From assembly GCF_006716305.1 (NCBI RefSeq), contig NZ_VFOU01000001.1:806001-870000 (forward strand): DNA of 64,000 nucleotides, written 5' to 3'. The position numbers were made by a program, and so were the translations under genes. Below, one piece after another: positions 34,882 to 44,819 of this stretch; positions within the stretch are counted from its first letter, which is position 1, and every line of letters begins with the position of its first letter. The notes under the pieces are model-generated. The model was not told the DNA's origin. It saw only the letters and a program-made list of their open reading frames with translations, and did no database searches. Origin of the DNA: Enteractinococcus coprophilus (GTDB lineage: Bacteria > Actinomycetota > Actinomycetes > Actinomycetales > Micrococcaceae).

Positions 34882-35431
34882 TTTCCCTGCTCAGCAACAC
34901 TGCAACGAGTATCAGAATGGCCGTGACAGCCGCTGGGACAACGATGGGCACAGAGGCTGGAAGTAACCAGGCATATGACCCTGCCGCCACGGGCATGGAG
35001 ATCGCTGCGATCAGATACGCGCGACTGGAATAGACCCAACTAAACGGAAGAAAGTGTGCGCCAACCAGCACCGCTAAAAACCACGGCACCATAGTCGGCA
35101 CAGCCAAGACGGCGCCAATCATCAACGGAATGAACAAGACCTGGACGGCGCCCAAGAGTCCGGCGAGCGTTCCCAGCGGGTTTCCTGAAGCGAACGGGTC
35201 GAGTTTGAGGAACTTGGCCACCAGCAGGCTCAATGGAAAGAGCGCTCCAGCGCCAAAAACATAAGCCAGCGCCAGCACAAAACTATCGCTAAGGACCACG
35301 CCCAAGACCGTGAACGTGGACCACAACACGATCCCGGCGACGATAGCGTTCAGGCCCCTGCCCGTCCGATGGCTCAGATCCTGACGAAGATGTGTCAAAT
35401 CGTCAATGGATGTGGAAACAGTGGAGGTCAT
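34856..35431 (-). CDS. Six-TM membrane protein, DUF7010-like
   Basis: 191 residues with about six TM helices and few charged residues between them. The N-terminus (DLTHLRQDLSHRTGRGLNAIVAG) and spacing resemble small uncharacterised DUF7010-type membrane proteins, a tentative match. Start ATG 35431. Overlaps the GNAT gene end. No functional clue besides this linkage. The 221 bp upstream up to 35652 hold no gene I can support. Confidence 0.7.
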   Translation of the reverse strand: MTSTVSTSIDDLTHLRQDLSHRTGRGLNAIVAGIVLWSTFTVLGVVLSDSFVLALAYVFGAGALFPLSLLVAKFLKLDPFASGNPLGTLAGLLGAVQVLFIPLMIGAVLAVPTMVPWFLAVLVGAHFLPFSWVYSSRAYLIAAISMPVAAGSYAWLLPASVPIVVPAAVTAILILVAVLLSRENAKTRNAQ

Positions 35432-35652
35432 TTCGAGTCACTTACTATTAGAGGATCATCAGGGGGCAGTGTGCTTTAGGGTCGCGTAAGGCGGTGAGTC
35501 GTCACACAATGCGGGAGATTATTCTAGGCGAGGAGGGTGCCCTTGATCTGTTCATGATGTAGCGAGTCTGGTTACTCAGAACATGAATTGCCCGTCCGTT
35601 TCACCCTGCGCTAGTACAGTTCTTATTACGTTCGTCGCCGGACCGTTGGGAG

Positions 35653-36723
35653 TCAGGGGTGATCGGGATGCAGCTCGGAGTGTGGTGCAGCCACATGGTG
35701 CAGGAGGTCATGGATTCGATGGTCGGTGAGGCGCCATCGGCGATGTCGGCCGTGGGTGCGGGGTTCGGCCACACCAATGCTGTGGAGCTTCCGGAGTGCC
35801 TGGGTGACCGCATTTGGAGTGGAGTCCACGGCAGCAGCTAGCTGCGTGACCGTGGCTTCGGGGGCGGCGTGCATCGCGATCAGCAATTTGAGACGAGTCG
35901 GGTCGGCACAGACCGTAAACGCCTCGGTCCACAGCTCAAGTTGGGGCTCCATGCGGGCGACGGCGGCTTCCGCGATGTGCTCGTGGTCGGTTCCATTCTG
36001 CACCGTGGGAGCTTTGCGAGCGGTAATAATGTATTGCATCTGCACATGGTGTCCGGGGGCCACACCGGCCGCTTGATCTAGTGTGAATACCTCGGCCAGT
36101 GGTGTTGCCGTGACGTGGTGGAATCCGGCCTGCCGGATAATAGCCAGGGTGTCATGGATACTGTGGGCTTCTGCCAGCGGGAGCTCGTCGGCCACATGCC
36201 CCCCATAGTGTTCGACAAAATTCTCGGTCAGGTTGGCTTCAAGACCGTTGGGGAACCACGGTGCATCGATAATCATCAGGCGCCCTTCAGGCCGTAGCAT
36301 TCGTTTCCAGTTCAACAGGGCCTCTAAAGGATCACGCAGCGTCCACATCAGGTAGCGGTTCGCCACCACATCAAAACTCGCCGGTTCAAAATCTGGTCGG
36401 ATAGCGTCTCCGATCCCAAACGTCGGATTCGGCTTGTGCTGGGCGCTGCGTTCTTGCGCCCGGTCATCAGCGATAGCCAGCATGCCTTCGGAGAGGTCGG
36501 TAGCGGTGACTGTGTACCCAAGGTCTGCAAGCAGAAAGGCTAAGTAACCGGTGCCGGTGCCCACATCTAGCACATCTTTTACACTTTCCGGGAGGGCTGG
36601 ACTCACAGCGCGGGTCCACGCGGCCTGATCAGCATTGCGACGGTCTGCACGCTGTTGGTGAGCATCGTAAGTAGGAGCACGATAATTCCAGTAGCGGTTG
36701 ATCTGTGGTTGGACACCAGTCAC
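35653..36723 (-). CDS. SAM methyltransferase fused to an ArsR-type winged helix
   Basis: 356 residues. The N-terminal class I methyltransferase (about 1-240) has motif I DVGTGTGYLAFLL near residue 53, the acidic post-I loop TATDLSEGML, and LMIIDAPWFPNGLE. The C-terminal domain (about 255-345) is an ArsR/HTH: FTVCADPTRLKLLIAMHAAPEATVTQLAAAVDSTPNAVTQALRKLHSIGV. This unusual pairing suggests a regulator gated by, or acting on, a methylated ligand. The gene overlaps the ABC ATPase by four bases (ATGA), so it is the last gene of the metal-chelate importer operon. A perfect 20-bp palindrome at the operon's front would suit its DNA-binding half. Confidence 0.85.
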   Translation of the reverse strand: MTGVQPQINRYWNYRAPTYDAHQQRADRRNADQAAWTRAVSPALPESVKDVLDVGTGTGYLAFLLADLGYTVTATDLSEGMLAIADDRAQERSAQHKPNPTFGIGDAIRPDFEPASFDVVANRYLMWTLRDPLEALLNWKRMLRPEGRLMIIDAPWFPNGLEANLTENFVEHYGGHVADELPLAEAHSIHDTLAIIRQAGFHHVTATPLAEVFTLDQAAGVAPGHHVQMQYIITARKAPTVQNGTDHEHIAEAAVARMEPQLELWTEAFTVCADPTRLKLLIAMHAAPEATVTQLAAAVDSTPNAVTQALRKLHSIGVAEPRTHGRHRRWRLTDHRIHDLLHHVAAPHSELHPDHP

Positions 36724-37511
36724 AGGTATGGTCCTTTCTTATCAAGCGTGGGGATCGGTGGCAGCGCGAAGGAGAGGTGCACATGATCGGCGACCTGGTG
36801 CCGGATGGCATGAATGCCGTACACCTCGTAGATCAGCTCGGGCTTGAGAACATCTTCGGGGGTGCCGCTGGCAGCCACCTGCCCGTGGTCCAACAGGATG
36901 AGCTCATCGCAGTACTGTGCTGCCAGATTGAGATCGTGGAGCACGACCAGAGTGGTGACGCTCAGGCTGCGCACCAAAGCGAGAATTTCGTGTTGGTATC
37001 GAATATCCAGATGGTTGGTGGGCTCATCGAGCAGCAGATGTCGCCCTTGTTGTGCCAGCGCCCGAGCGATCAAGACGCGTTGGCGCTCGCCGCCCGACAG
37101 GCTGGTAAATGATCGATGGCCCAGGTGTGCGACCCCGACGCGTTCCAGTGCATCGGCTGCTAAGCGGTGGTCTTCGGCGGTCGTTCGGGTGAAGGGTGGG
37201 GTATGCGGCGTCCGGCCGAGTAAGACCATTTCCCCGACGGTGATCGCATTTTCTTCATAAGGTTCTTGGACGACGACGGCCAGCTGCTGGGCGATCTCGC
37301 GTGGGTTCAGTTGGCTTAGGGGTTTGCCGTCGATACAGACTGCACCTTCTTGGGGTTGTAACGCCCCGTAGAGCAGTCGAAGTAACGTGGTTTTGCCCGA
37401 ACCATTTGGGCCGATGATCCCCAGGACGCGTCCGAGTGCACTCGACAACGAGATGTTGTTGATGACGCGGTGGTTCCCGTAGGCGTAAGTGAGGTTGGTG
37501 CCGGTGATCAC
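36720..37511 (-). CDS. ABC transporter ATPase, FecE/BtuD type
   Basis: 263 residues. Walker A GPNGSGKTTLL, Q-loop VVVQEPYEENA, signature LSGGERQRV, Walker B LLLDEPTNHLD, H-loop VLHDLNLAAQYCD. Clusters with ATPases of iron-siderophore/haem/cobalamin importers. Overlaps the substrate-binding gene by four bases. Proximity to urease suggests nickel chelate as a possible substrate, but Fe or corrinoid compounds are equally consistent with the sequence. Confidence 0.93.
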   Translation of the reverse strand: MITGTNLTYAYGNHRVINNISLSSALGRVLGIIGPNGSGKTTLLRLLYGALQPQEGAVCIDGKPLSQLNPREIAQQLAVVVQEPYEENAITVGEMVLLGRTPHTPPFTRTTAEDHRLAADALERVGVAHLGHRSFTSLSGGERQRVLIARALAQQGRHLLLDEPTNHLDIRYQHEILALVRSLSVTTLVVLHDLNLAAQYCDELILLDHGQVAASGTPEDVLKPELIYEVYGIHAIRHQVADHVHLSFALPPIPTLDKKGPYL

Positions 37512-38503
37512 AGGTGGAACCGTTCGACGATGTTTTCCAAACCGGTCACGGCCAGGGGCGTAGCGGGTTCGGCGAAGTTCAAGAGTTGAGTCATCACCTG
37601 GTCTTTTTGCACCGCGGTAAGTGTTTCGGCCCCGGGCAGACTATGCAGCGATTCTTCTACGGCTTGGGGGTCACCTTCGGAGTGCAGCAGAATGATGATA
37701 TCAGGGTCATAACCCAGCAGCTGCTCGGAAGAGACCTCGAAGACGCGCTCGGAGGTGCCCGCAAAGACATTCGTGAGTCCGGCGGCTTCGAGCTGAGCGT
37801 GAGCCATTGAGCCCGTTCCGTAGGCGTAGGTCGTGCCGCCGCCGACAGTAGGGTACAGCACGGCCGCGGTGCGTTGCTCATCAGTAGGCGTCTGAGCGCG
37901 GGCTGCTGCAACACGGTCTTCGAGGTCTTCGACGATGGTGCGGGCTGCGGCTTGTTTATTGAACACTGTGCCATAGACCTCGACCTGATGATAAACCGCT
38001 TCAAAATCAGGGGACTGATCGGCACCGGTGGCACACAATGCTGGCTCTTCTAATAATGGGATAGCCGATGCTGCAAGGCTTTGCCGAGGCAGGTTTTCGA
38101 CCTCACCGAAGACGACATCAGGGTTTTGGGCGATGACAATGTCTTTGGAAATATGGAGATGACCGGTAGCATCCACGTCAGAAGCGAGTTGCGGGATGGC
38201 TTCAAGCTCTTCAAGCGTGGGCTCATCAAAATATTCTTCTGGGAAGGCTCCGGCTCGCGCCACCGCTCGGTCAAGTACCCCGAGGGCATGCAGTGCCGGG
38301 ACGGGTGCCGATTTTAGCAGCACGAGCCGTTCGGGTGGGGCTTCGAAGGTCACCTCGGCCCCGCAGTTCTCTACGGTTACCGGGTATCCTTGCGGGGCCG
38401 TTGTGTTTGCGGTTTCGGGGCTCGCAGCACAACCGGTGAGCAACAGAATGCCGACGGTAATAAGAGCCCACCTCTGAAAAACAGAAGGTCGAATAGAACG
38501 CAT
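37508..38503 (-). CDS. Fec/BtuF-type substrate-binding lipoprotein
   Basis: 331 residues from ATG 38503, with AGGAG about 8 nt upstream; the frame runs on to 38794 but that extension is Arg/His-rich and overlaps the permease. Signal peptide with lipobox LLLTGC. Two-lobe class III binding protein: PERLVLLKSAPVPALHALGVLDRAVA, NPDVVFGEV, linker helix, then GYDPDIIILLHSEG. Delivers a metal chelate to the FecCD permease. Ligand unknown. Confidence 0.9.
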   Translation of the reverse strand: MRSIRPSVFQRWALITVGILLLTGCAASPETANTTAPQGYPVTVENCGAEVTFEAPPERLVLLKSAPVPALHALGVLDRAVARAGAFPEEYFDEPTLEELEAIPQLASDVDATGHLHISKDIVIAQNPDVVFGEVENLPRQSLAASAIPLLEEPALCATGADQSPDFEAVYHQVEVYGTVFNKQAAARTIVEDLEDRVAAARAQTPTDEQRTAAVLYPTVGGGTTYAYGTGSMAHAQLEAAGLTNVFAGTSERVFEVSSEQLLGYDPDIIILLHSEGDPQAVEESLHSLPGAETLTAVQKDQVMTQLLNFAEPATPLAVTGLENIVERFHL

Positions 38504-38529
38504 GGTAAATATCTCCTGGGGGATTGGCG

Positions 38530-39633
38530 TTAATTGGCTGCTTGGAGACGGTGAATGAGGATGAGCAGGAAGGGTGCTCCGACCATCGCGGTGAGGATAC
38601 CTACGGGAATTTCTTGAGGTGCCAGCATGGTCCGAGCCACCAGATCTGCCCAAATCAGCAGGACGCCGCCCATGAGTGCCGCCACGGGGATAGCACGGGA
38701 GTGCGTGGAGCCGACGGCGCGCCGTGCAAGATGTGGGACCACCAGCCCGACGAAGCCGATGCTGCCCGCGGCCGAGACGAGGATCCCGATGCACAAAGCG
38801 ACGAGGACAAGGAGCCCGGTGCGGAGTTTTTCTGGGCTGATACCCAGGGTCAGGGAGGTCTCGTCGCCTAGCGCCAGCACATCAACGCTGCGTCCCAGCA
38901 TGGTCAAGACGGTGATGGTGAGTAGAGTACTCAACACGACGGCCAGTAACGGCGTGCCCCAAGTGGCGAGTGACAAGGAACCCAGCAGCCAAAACATGAC
39001 CGAGCGGGCACCTTCTGCGGAACCACTGGCAAAGATGAGGAAGCTCGTGAGCGCATACAGGGCATATCCAACGGTGACCCCAGCAAGGAGTAATCGAACC
39101 GAGGTCACTCGACCACCGGTACGTGCGACGCTATAGACCAGCAGAGAGGCCGCCAGTGCGCCCAAAAACGCGCTGCCCTGGAGGGCATGTTCACCCAGGC
39201 CAGCGCCGAAACCAAAAAGTATGGCAGCAGCCGCACCTGAGGATGCCCCGGAGTTGATACCGAGCAAATAGGGATCGGCCAGCATATTGCGAACCATAGC
39301 TTGCAGGGCCATGCCGCATACGGCTAGTCCGGCACCTACACACAAACCAAGTACCACCCGTGGCAGTCGGACATCCCAAACGATGGCTTCAGTAGTTTCC
39401 GACCACGAACCGTCAGCTAGTCCGAACAGACGGTGGCCAATTACGCCGAGGACGTCAGCGGGTGATACAGCGACTGCACCAATCGAAATACCCAGCACCA
39501 GGCTGGCTGCCGTTGCAACAGTCAGTAAGACAAGCCAGAGGTAGGTGCGCCGTCGTTGGTTCTGCACCCCAAGTACCGCAAGGTCCACAGTGGTTTGAGA
39601 TCCGTGTCGGCCAGTCTTCTGATATGTGTCCAC
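38530..39633 (-). CDS. FecCD-family ABC permease
   Basis: 367 residues, nine to ten TM helices of the BtuC/FecCD type: LPRVVLGLCVGAGLAVCGMALQAMVRNMLADPYLLGINSGA, the usual coupling-helix region GDETSLTLGISPEKLR, and the closing GLVVPHLARRAVG. Start GTG 39633 lies inside a 20-bp palindrome (39624-39643), with a -10-like GATAAT just upstream on the minus strand, so the transcript may be leaderless or nearly so. First gene of the importer operon; the fused methyltransferase-ArsR is the last. Confidence 0.92.
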   Translation of the reverse strand: MDTYQKTGRHGSQTTVDLAVLGVQNQRRRTYLWLVLLTVATAASLVLGISIGAVAVSPADVLGVIGHRLFGLADGSWSETTEAIVWDVRLPRVVLGLCVGAGLAVCGMALQAMVRNMLADPYLLGINSGASSGAAAAILFGFGAGLGEHALQGSAFLGALAASLLVYSVARTGGRVTSVRLLLAGVTVGYALYALTSFLIFASGSAEGARSVMFWLLGSLSLATWGTPLLAVVLSTLLTITVLTMLGRSVDVLALGDETSLTLGISPEKLRTGLLVLVALCIGILVSAAGSIGFVGLVVPHLARRAVGSTHSRAIPVAALMGGVLLIWADLVARTMLAPQEIPVGILTAMVGAPFLLILIHRLQAAN

Positions 39634-39643
39634 CTGGACACAT
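39624..39643. promoter_or_regulatory. 20-bp palindromic operator over the importer start
   Basis: Perfect 9-bp arms ATGTGTCCA (39624-39632) and TGGACACAT (39635-39643) around CC. The start codon of the FecCD permease lies within it, and GATAAT on the minus strand abuts it. The geometry is that of a repressor site on the transcription start. The operon-encoded ArsR-type fusion is the nearest candidate. Confidence 0.75.
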
Positions 39644-39748
39644 TATCACTTCTGCTCGACTTCGTTACATCGAAACCGACCACCCTGGGTATCGCTAGCA
39701 ACAGTCGTTGTGGGTACTCCGGATGCGGGGCAGGCGCTCTCCTGCAGC

Positions 39749-40639
39749 TCAGTATTTACGCAACTGCACGGGATCTTGCCCTCGCCAACGGGACCGCAAA
39801 TCGTTGATCACCGCATACAGTGCCGTAGAGACCTGTTCGGTTGAAGTGCCCAGCACACGCAGGGCAAGTCCCGGGCCTTCGAGCAGCGACATGCCCAATA
39901 GGGGTGCGGGGTGTGGGGCTGTGAGCTTGGTGGAACCTAACAAGGCAGAGGTGTTCTCGAGCACTTGCTGTGTGGTGTCGCGCAATTCGTCTACGAGGTC
40001 CTGGGTGATGCGGGCATCCATTGCGAGGAGCGAACCGACGTGGGTTTTATCCTCCATTGATAGCAGCGATTCGGCAGGTGCAGTTTCGCTTCCCGGCCGG
40101 ACCAAGAGATTGTCGACCACCACTGGACGTCCATGCATTCGAACCTCTTGTCGCAACTGGATCCGGTCGTAGCGGAAGAGGGTTCCATCGGGCGCCCACC
40201 CGGGAGTGATGATTTCCATGGAGACAAAACTCGCCGTAGGATCCATCTCGACCACGGTGTCCTGAATATAGTGGGCGTCTCGGTAGGCGATGAGCTGATC
40301 GGGCACATACTCTAAGACAGCACCAGGACCGAGTCGAAAGGTCGAGTGCTGGTAAGCCGGCGCATCAGGTGTCTTATACACTTTCGTAGCTGACTGGCTG
40401 GTCAGCAGCATCGAGGCTTCTTCATCGACTTCAACGTCGATGGCGTAGACATCGCCGCCGAGGTATCCGCCGCCGGGGTTAACGATCGTGTAGGTTACCT
40501 GGCCAGACTCGTCGAGGTAGTGCGGTCGCAGTACCCGTAGGGCACCTTGGAAGTACTGCTGGCGGGCGATTGCCCGGTCCCCGCGTTGTTGGACGACCAA
40601 CTGCAATTGCCCTACGGGGTTATCTAGTGAAGGCCTCAC
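39749..40639 (-). CDS. ureD: Urease accessory protein UreD
   Basis: 296 residues. UreD/UreH signature: [48 protein letters not shown] region and LIAYRDAHY. Acts with UreF and UreG in the complex that loads nickel into apo-urease. Last gene of the urease cluster; start overlaps the ureG stop by four bases (40636-40639). Confidence 0.93.
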   Translation of the reverse strand: MRPSLDNPVGQLQLVVQQRGDRAIARQQYFQGALRVLRPHYLDESGQVTYTIVNPGGGYLGGDVYAIDVEVDEEASMLLTSQSATKVYKTPDAPAYQHSTFRLGPGAVLEYVPDQLIAYRDAHYIQDTVVEMDPTASFVSMEIITPGWAPDGTLFRYDRIQLRQEVRMHGRPVVVDNLLVRPGSETAPAESLLSMEDKTHVGSLLAMDARITQDLVDELRDTTQQVLENTSALLGSTKLTAPHPAPLLGMSLLEGPGLALRVLGTSTEQVSTALYAVINDLRSRWRGQDPVQLRKY

Positions 40640-41250
40640 TGCGCCAGATCTGCCATCATGACGTCTTTGCGGATCCAGGCCAAAATTTCGTCAAGACCCT
40701 CATCGGTTTTTAGATTCGTAAATGCGAAAGGTTTCTCGCCCCGAAACTCAAGGGAATCTTTTTCCATCACGGATAGATCGGCACCCACATACGGAGCGAG
40801 ATCGGTTTTGTTGATAACGAAGAAATCCGATTTGATCATGCCTTGGCCGGCTTTCCGAGGAATCTTCTCGCCCTGCGCGACGTCAATAATATACATTGAG
40901 AAGTCAACGAGTTCTGGGCTGAACGTGGCCGAGAGGTTATCGCCGCCGGACTCAACAAAGACAATGTCGAGGTCGTCGTGACGGCGTTTGAGCTCTTTGA
41001 TTGCGGCCTCGTTCATCGAAGTGTCTTCGCGAATGGCCGTGTGCGGGCAGCCGCCGGTCTCAATACCGATGATGCGATCCAGTGGCAGCACCCCGTTGGC
41101 GGCTAAGATCTTGGCGTCTTCAATGGTGTAGATGTCGTTGGTGATCGCAGCCATCGAGTATTCGTCCTGCAGCGCCCGGGTGATGCGTTCAATCAACTGG
41201 GTTTTTCCTGCGCCGACGGGACCGCCAACGCCAATTCGTACGGGTTTCAT
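40636..41250 (-). CDS. ureG: Urease accessory GTPase UreG
   Basis: 204 residues, SIMIBI GTPase driving nickel insertion. P-loop [15 protein letters not shown], nickel/zinc motif GCPHT in [14 protein letters not shown], switch region [14 protein letters not shown], and NKTD in [15 protein letters not shown]. Start ATG 41250 behind AAGGAG. The gap from ureF is 35 bp. Strongly conserved length and order. Confidence 0.97.
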   Translation of the reverse strand: MKPVRIGVGGPVGAGKTQLIERITRALQDEYSMAAITNDIYTIEDAKILAANGVLPLDRIIGIETGGCPHTAIREDTSMNEAAIKELKRRHDDLDIVFVESGGDNLSATFSPELVDFSMYIIDVAQGEKIPRKAGQGMIKSDFFVINKTDLAPYVGADLSVMEKDSLEFRGEKPFAFTNLKTDEGLDEILAWIRKDVMMADLAQ

Positions 41251-41285
41251 AAGTTCTCCTTACCTTTGAACAGGGTGGGGCTCGG

Positions 41286-42035
41286 TTATGACATGAACAT
41301 GCGAGCCCGTTGAGTTTCATGCTGCATCTGGGCGATTTCCAATCCTGGAGGGCTTGCCCCTAGATCATATTCATCCAGACTGAAGATAACCTCCACAAGC
41401 TGCGGGATGATGTCGCGCAGTTCGGTCAGCACCCGCTGACCGGCATTTTGACCCAAGGGGATGGCGCGGATCGCATTCTGATTCAACGAGGTGGCCAACT
41501 GCATCAGGTAGGCGGTGGTGGCTTCATAAACTGAGACGCCAACTGCTGCAGCCGCCAGGGCGAACATCACTGCTGGGTGCCCGTGGCATACGCCATTGTC
41601 GATGGCCCCACGATAGCCACGGAGCACCGGGGTATCGGGCACCGCCACTGCCACAATGTCGTTGAGGCGCTGGCCCATTGAGGTGCCTGCCTCGCGAATT
41701 TGTCGAGGGATCGTGGAAGCATACAGCAGTTGGTCGATCCGAACGATGGCCTCGTGATCATTTTTCTTGGCGGCCTCTTGGCTCAGGCGCACCGTCAGAC
41801 CTTCGGTATACGCTACCTGGTGGAGATATCCGGTCGCCCAAGTCACATAACTATCAGCTGAGTGCACTAGTTCGCGCTGCAGGTAGGTTTCCATCCCGAA
41901 AGAATGGTTAAACGAACCGGTCGGCAGGGCTGAGTCCGAAAGCTGCAGCACCGTCAACAGTCCGGACAGCGATACGAGGCTCGCGATGTGGGCTGTATCC
42001 AGCGTGGCTGCCGGGTTAGTGGGTGTGTTCGGCAT
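41286..42035 (-). CDS. ureF: Urease accessory protein UreF
   Basis: 249 residues, all-helical UreF. Recognisable LQLSDSALPTGSFNHSFGMETYLQRELV near the N-terminus, then ...GQRLNDIVAVAVPDT and the C-terminal helices with SLNQNAIRAIPLGQNAGQRVL. It acts as a checkpoint for UreG GTP hydrolysis. ATG 42035 overlaps the ureE end by 20 bp and has no strong ribosome site; translational coupling is likely. Confidence 0.93.
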   Translation of the reverse strand: MPNTPTNPAATLDTAHIASLVSLSGLLTVLQLSDSALPTGSFNHSFGMETYLQRELVHSADSYVTWATGYLHQVAYTEGLTVRLSQEAAKKNDHEAIVRIDQLLYASTIPRQIREAGTSMGQRLNDIVAVAVPDTPVLRGYRGAIDNGVCHGHPAVMFALAAAAVGVSVYEATTAYLMQLATSLNQNAIRAIPLGQNAGQRVLTELRDIIPQLVEVIFSLDEYDLGASPPGLEIAQMQHETQRARMFMS

Positions 42036-42489
42036 GACGGAAGGCTGCGGGCATGACGCGCTGCTCGCGGGTGAAAGGGATGTGGTGTTCGGTGAGAAAG
42101 TCTTCGACCGTGTGATCGTAGCGCACGACCATCACTGCGCGACCATATTCAGATTCCGGGCCAAAAAATTGTGCCTGTAAGTGACGGTTGCCTAAGCTGT
42201 GCGCCACAAACCCCATGCTGGTTAAATCTTCTGGTGCAATGACCAGCACGTCGGTGGGTGCTACCTGCACGGTGATCAGGGTGTCGTCATCGCGAAACAA
42301 AATATCGCCGTCCCGCAGTTCTTGGGTCGTTGCGAGTTGCAGGCCGATTTCCCGACCGGTGTGAGTGGTCAGCCGTTGGACGCGTTTGCGCAATTGCTCA
42401 GTGCTCAGGGTCACGTGATCTTGGGTGAGGCCGGCCAGCTGCTGGTCGGATAGTTCGTGACGATTGCCAAGTATCTGGTGAATAATCAT
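42016..42489 (-). CDS. ureE: Urease nickel metallochaperone UreE
   Basis: 157 residues from ATG 42489 (MIIHQILGNRH). The frame extends upstream, but that part overlaps ureC and is unlike UreE. Two domains: N-terminal peptide-binding-like (THTGREIGLQL, RDGDILFRDD) and C-terminal metal-binding (AHSLGNRHLQAQF, the interface histidine in GNRH, VRYDHTVEDFL). The C-terminal His-rich tail is short (RHAEHTH), as in many Gram-positive UreE proteins. Delivers Ni(II) to UreG. Confidence 0.93.
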   Translation of the reverse strand: MIIHQILGNRHELSDQQLAGLTQDHVTLSTEQLRKRVQRLTTHTGREIGLQLATTQELRDGDILFRDDDTLITVQVAPTDVLVIAPEDLTSMGFVAHSLGNRHLQAQFFGPESEYGRAVMVVRYDHTVEDFLTEHHIPFTREQRVMPAAFRHAEHTH

Positions 42490-42505
42490 GGTGCATCTCC
42501 GGGGC

Positions 42506-44218
42506 CTAGAATAAGAAGTAGCGCTGAGCCATTGGCAGCACGTCTGAGGGTTGGGCAGTGATGTGCTCACCATTGATGAAGACCTGATAGGTCTCCGGAT
42601 CGACATCAATCTGTGGGGTTTCACCATTGAGCTTCAGATCGGCTTTGGTCAAGTGGCGCATATTTTTGGCTTCCTTCACGGTCCGCTGCAGGCCCAAGCG
42701 CTCTGGGACTTCGTCTTCCAGGGCCGCAGTGGGTAGGAACGTCAACGATGACTTATGCACGGCACCTCCCAGTGCACCGAAGTTGTAGCGCATGGTGCGT
42801 GGTTGCGGGGTGGGAATGGAACCGTTGGAATCACCCATCAAGGCCTGGGTGATCTGACCGCCTTTAATAACGAGTTGGGGTTTGACGCCGAAGAACGCCG
42901 GATCCCATAACACCAGATCAGCAAACTTGCCGACTTCAATAGAGCCCACAGTGTCAGCAATGCCGTGGGTGATGGCCGGATTAATTGTGTACTTGGCAAT
43001 ATAGCGCTTCAGGCGCGCGTTATCGCCGACCTTTGGATCATCAGCGAAGCGGCCGCGCTGCTGTTTCATCGCGTTGGCGACCTGCCAGGTGCGTAGCACG
43101 ACTTCACCGATACGGCCCATGGCTTGGGCATCGGAACTGGTGATGGAAAAGACGCCCAGGTCTTGCAGGACGTCTTCGGCTCCAATGGTCTCATGACGAA
43201 TCCGCGAATCCGCAAACGCGACATCTTCTGGAATGTCAGGGTTCAGGTTGTGTGCAACCATCACCATATCGAGGTGTTCATCCACGGTATTGCGGGTATA
43301 GGGCAAGGTTGGGTTGGTCGACGCCGGGAGAACGTTGGGCAGACCCGCCATCCGAATGAGGTCAGGAGCGTGTCCACCTCCGGCACCTTCTGTGTGGTAA
43401 CTGTGGATGACCCGACCATCAATGGAGCGAATAGTGTCTTCCACGAAACCACCCTCGTTGAGCGTATCCGCGTGGAGGGCTATTTGAATGTCCATGAGGT
43501 CGGCGACTTGCAACGCCATATCGATGGAAGAGTGGGTAGCGCCCCAGTCTTCGTGGAGTTTCAACCCGATGGCTCCGGCCCGGATTTGTTCGGCCAGCGG
43601 TTCTTGAGAGCTGGCATGGCCTTTGCCCGTCAACCCGACGTTGATCGGTAGATTATCCACGGCCTGCAATAGGCGGGAGATATGCCAAGCCCCCGGGGTC
43701 ACGGTGGTCGCATTTGATGCATCTGATGGTCCGGTGCCACCACCAATGAGTGTGGTGGTGCCATTGGCTAACGCAACCGCCACTTGGTCTGGGTTGATAA
43801 AGTGCACGTGGGTGTCAATGGCACCGGCGGTGAGGATCTTATGCTCACCAGAAATGACATCGGTGGAAGCACCGATCGGGATGGTCACACCGTCTTGGAT
43901 CAGCGAGTTACCGGCCTTGCCGATGCCAAAAATATGGCCATCGCGCAGCGCAACATCTGCCTTATAAATACCGGTGTAGTCCAGCACCACAACATTGGTA
44001 ATGACCGTATCGGGGATGCCCTCGTCACGGGTGCGTTGACCGTTTTGGCCCATCCCGTCGCGGATGACTTTGCCGCCACCAAAAGAGACTTCTTCTCCGT
44101 ACACGGTGTAATCGTGTTCGATCTCTGCCAACAGGTCGGTGTCGGCCAGGCGGATCGCATCACCTGTGGTCGGGCCGTACATCTCCGCATATTGTTTGCG
44201 GCTCATTTCAAAACTCAT
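42506..44218 (-). CDS. ureC: Urease alpha subunit
   Basis: 570 residues, the catalytic subunit hydrolysing urea to ammonia and carbamate with a dinuclear Ni centre. Active-site features present: nickel histidines in IDTHVHF, carbamylated lysine in [44 protein letters not shown], and the mobile flap with the MVAHNLNP / FADSRIR region. Length is standard. Stop of ureB and start of ureC overlap by four bases. Nothing suggests loss of function. Confidence 0.98.
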   Translation of the reverse strand: MSFEMSRKQYAEMYGPTTGDAIRLADTDLLAEIEHDYTVYGEEVSFGGGKVIRDGMGQNGQRTRDEGIPDTVITNVVVLDYTGIYKADVALRDGHIFGIGKAGNSLIQDGVTIPIGASTDVISGEHKILTAGAIDTHVHFINPDQVAVALANGTTTLIGGGTGPSDASNATTVTPGAWHISRLLQAVDNLPINVGLTGKGHASSQEPLAEQIRAGAIGLKLHEDWGATHSSIDMALQVADLMDIQIALHADTLNEGGFVEDTIRSIDGRVIHSYHTEGAGGGHAPDLIRMAGLPNVLPASTNPTLPYTRNTVDEHLDMVMVAHNLNPDIPEDVAFADSRIRHETIGAEDVLQDLGVFSITSSDAQAMGRIGEVVLRTWQVANAMKQQRGRFADDPKVGDNARLKRYIAKYTINPAITHGIADTVGSIEVGKFADLVLWDPAFFGVKPQLVIKGGQITQALMGDSNGSIPTPQPRTMRYNFGALGGAVHKSSLTFLPTAALEDEVPERLGLQRTVKEAKNMRHLTKADLKLNGETPQIDVDPETYQVFINGEHITAQPSDVLPMAQRYFLF

Positions 44219-44805
44219 GAACGGTCCTTCCTTTGTTTTTCAATCTCACGTGAGCCAGTCGACTTGGAGCCACTCATCGTGGAATTCGTATGAATTTCGT
44301 CGTTTGCGTCAAACTCTGCCTCGGTGGCACTTGAATTTTTGACCGGAGACGCGCTTTCAGTCTGTGACCCACCGACCAGGACGTCCCCGGTTTTCGTCTG
44401 ACGATACTCTTCGTGGCGGTCCTGAAGATCCGCGTCGCGAGCGATGTCGTAGCCTGCTGAACCACCAATGGCTTCGGTAGAGAACATTGACACGGTCGAG
44501 CCGACATACCCATTAACCTCGTTATGGAAACCGAAGATCACGCGTTCACCGCCCACTTCAACAAGGTGCACGCTGCGCGCATCACCGGGTTCAAAACGCA
44601 CTGCCGTGCCCGCCGGTGAGTCCAACCGCATCCCGCGTGCTGCGAGCCGATCAAACTCTAGGCCGGGGTTGGTCTCTGCAAAATGATAGTGGGAGCCCAC
44701 CTGTATGGGTCGATCACCGCGATTGACGACATTGATAATGCGCGTCTTTTTGTCTGAGTTACAAATGATGGGATCTGTTGCCAAAATATACTCACCGGGA
44801 ATCAT
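44215..44805 (-). CDS. ureB: Urease beta subunit with long disordered C-terminal tail
   Basis: 196 residues. The first ~110 are a normal Ure[41 protein letters not shown], and [21 protein letters not shown]. The C-terminus is then extended by roughly 80 residues rich in Ser/Thr/Asp/Lys ([16 protein letters not shown] ... [11 protein letters not shown]), predicted disordered, whereas bacterial UreB usually ends at 100-130. It overlaps ureC by four bases. The tail could influence trimer packing or be neutral. Confidence 0.95.
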   Translation of the reverse strand: MIPGEYILATDPIICNSDKKTRIINVVNRGDRPIQVGSHYHFAETNPGLEFDRLAARGMRLDSPAGTAVRFEPGDARSVHLVEVGGERVIFGFHNEVNGYVGSTVSMFSTEAIGGSAGYDIARDADLQDRHEEYRQTKTGDVLVGGSQTESASPVKNSSATEAEFDANDEIHTNSTMSGSKSTGSREIEKQRKDRS

Positions 44806-44819
44806 AACGACCTCACGTT

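Noticed and set aside
38504-38794. N-terminal extension of the metal-chelate binding protein
   Set aside because: Arg/His/Pro-rich, overlaps the permease and hides the signal peptide; AGGAG supports ATG 38503.
42490-42627. N-terminal extension of UreE
   Set aside because: Overlaps the ureC end; family proteins start at MIIHQIL.
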